Notes under the pieces: generated by a model | What the model saw: only the letters and a program-made list of their open reading frames with translations | What the model was told of the DNA's origin: nothing | Database searches by the model: none | DNA from: a virus | Reading direction: 5' to 3' (one strand) | Length of the DNA stretch: 21,979 nt | Virus record (IMG/VR): IMGVR_UViG_3300006028_000039 | Coordinates: 1 to 21,979 of that record | Part shown: piece after piece, positions 21,523 through 21,979 of the stretch | Layout of the letters: each line of letters opens with the position of its first letter | Position numbering within the stretch: position 1 is the first letter of the stretch | Made by a program: the position numbers and the translations under genes

Positions 21523-21979
21523 TCTGGCTCTCCCAGTACTTGTTCCATTGAGCTACTGCGGCCTTACCCCGGAATCCTCGCGTCTCACGGCCCCACGCAT
21601 CCGACAGCTCCGCATTGATGGATGTCTGTCCCCGGAATACCGGCCGCGCGACACACCGGCAATGATCGTGCGCCCGGAACCCCACAGAGGCTTCTGTATA
21701 GACTCCTCCGCGCCCGGCCAGCATAGCGCAGAAGCCACAGGAGCCCGGAGTCAGGACCCGCTCCCATCCTGTAGCCTCCGGGTCCTGCGTCGCGGCCTTT
21801 GTAATCGTCTCGCGGCCACCGAGCAGGACCATCCGGGTACCGGCTCCCCGGAGCCCATCCCGCGCCATTACGGAAGCCTGGGCGGGCTCCGCGTCCTTCA
21901 GGTAATGGCGGTACATCCCGGAGCCCATCGACCCGACTACGCGAGCGAGGTACTCAGGGTCCAGGTCCGCGCCCGGAAC
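21422..21979 (-). CDS. MuF-like minor head protein, 5' partial
   Basis: The frame is open to the right edge, giving 185 visible residues; the start lies outside. The ATG at 21928 is in frame but 17 codons follow the edge before it without a stop, so it is not taken as the start. The central PGSCGFCAMLAGRGGVY, then FRAHDHCRCVARPVF, is the Cys-x2-Cys...His-x-His-Cys-x-Cys signature of actinophage VG15/MuF-like proteins, likely a zinc site. Such proteins sit inside the head near the portal, and the portal and terminase genes are expected to the right. The C-terminus (residues ~155-185) is disordered, Pro/Ser-rich, and overlaps the next gene. Confidence 0.87.
   Translation of the reverse strand, partial: VPGADLDPEYLARVVGSMGSGMYRHYLKDAEPAQASVMARDGLRGAGTRMVLLGGRETITKAATQDPEATGWERVLTPGSCGFCAMLAGRGGVYTEASVGFRAHDHCRCVARPVFRGQTSINAELSDAWGRETRGFRGKAAVAQWNKYWESQNGNGPGKEEASPAARPGTPSVKSEPVGRTAIPH

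Noticed and set aside
1-21979. tRNA genes, integrase, attachment site or insertion sequence
   Set aside because: I saw no cloverleaf sequence, recombinase motif, or transposase with terminal repeats on either strand.

Overview
The window is part of a tailed double-stranded DNA phage (or prophage) genome with siphovirus morphology, most likely infecting an actinobacterium, possibly Streptomyces or a relative. The evidence is the late-gene order, actinophage-type families (MuF with a CxxC...HDHCRC motif, Gp37-like tail protein, HxxHDCG-type amidase), moderately high GC (roughly 58-60% by eye), frequent GTG starts and tight ATGA/GTGA/TAATG gene coupling. No host genes, tRNAs, integrase, attachment site or CRISPR array were seen.

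Left arm (1-3485, + strand): the 3' two thirds of a phage C-family DNA polymerase III alpha subunit, two small translationally coupled hypothetical genes, a 217-bp non-coding stretch rich in inverted repeats, and a gene for a single-pass membrane protein. Its end overlaps, tail to tail, the last gene of the opposing operon.

Right arm (3418-21979, - strand, read right to left): one long late operon. It opens with a MuF-like head protein cut by the right edge. Next comes a block of seven genes between MuF and the scaffold: two small proteins, a Gp80-like structural protein, a Cys/His-rich protein, a 924-residue protein with about 20 tandem 20-residue repeats, an Ig-like protein and an 87-residue protein. 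Then follow scaffold, HK97-type major capsid protein, head-tail connector, stopper, HK97 gp10-like protein, tail terminator and major tail protein. The tail assembly chaperone pair follows, with a -1 frameshift site GGGAAAA. After it come the tape measure with a lytic transglycosylase domain, Dit-like protein, Gp37-like tail protein and a fibre-like protein. The lysis region has a candidate holin, a small acidic protein and an amidase endolysin. The operon ends with a small zinc-finger protein, an Ig-like protein, two very small proteins and a class I SAM-dependent methyltransferase.

The genes form a standard head-tail-lysis assembly line. The less ordinary parts are the large repeat protein inside the head module, the terminal methyltransferase, an apparent stop-codon loss in the connector gene, a possible terminator/promoter pair just before scaffold and capsid, and the structured gap in the left arm.
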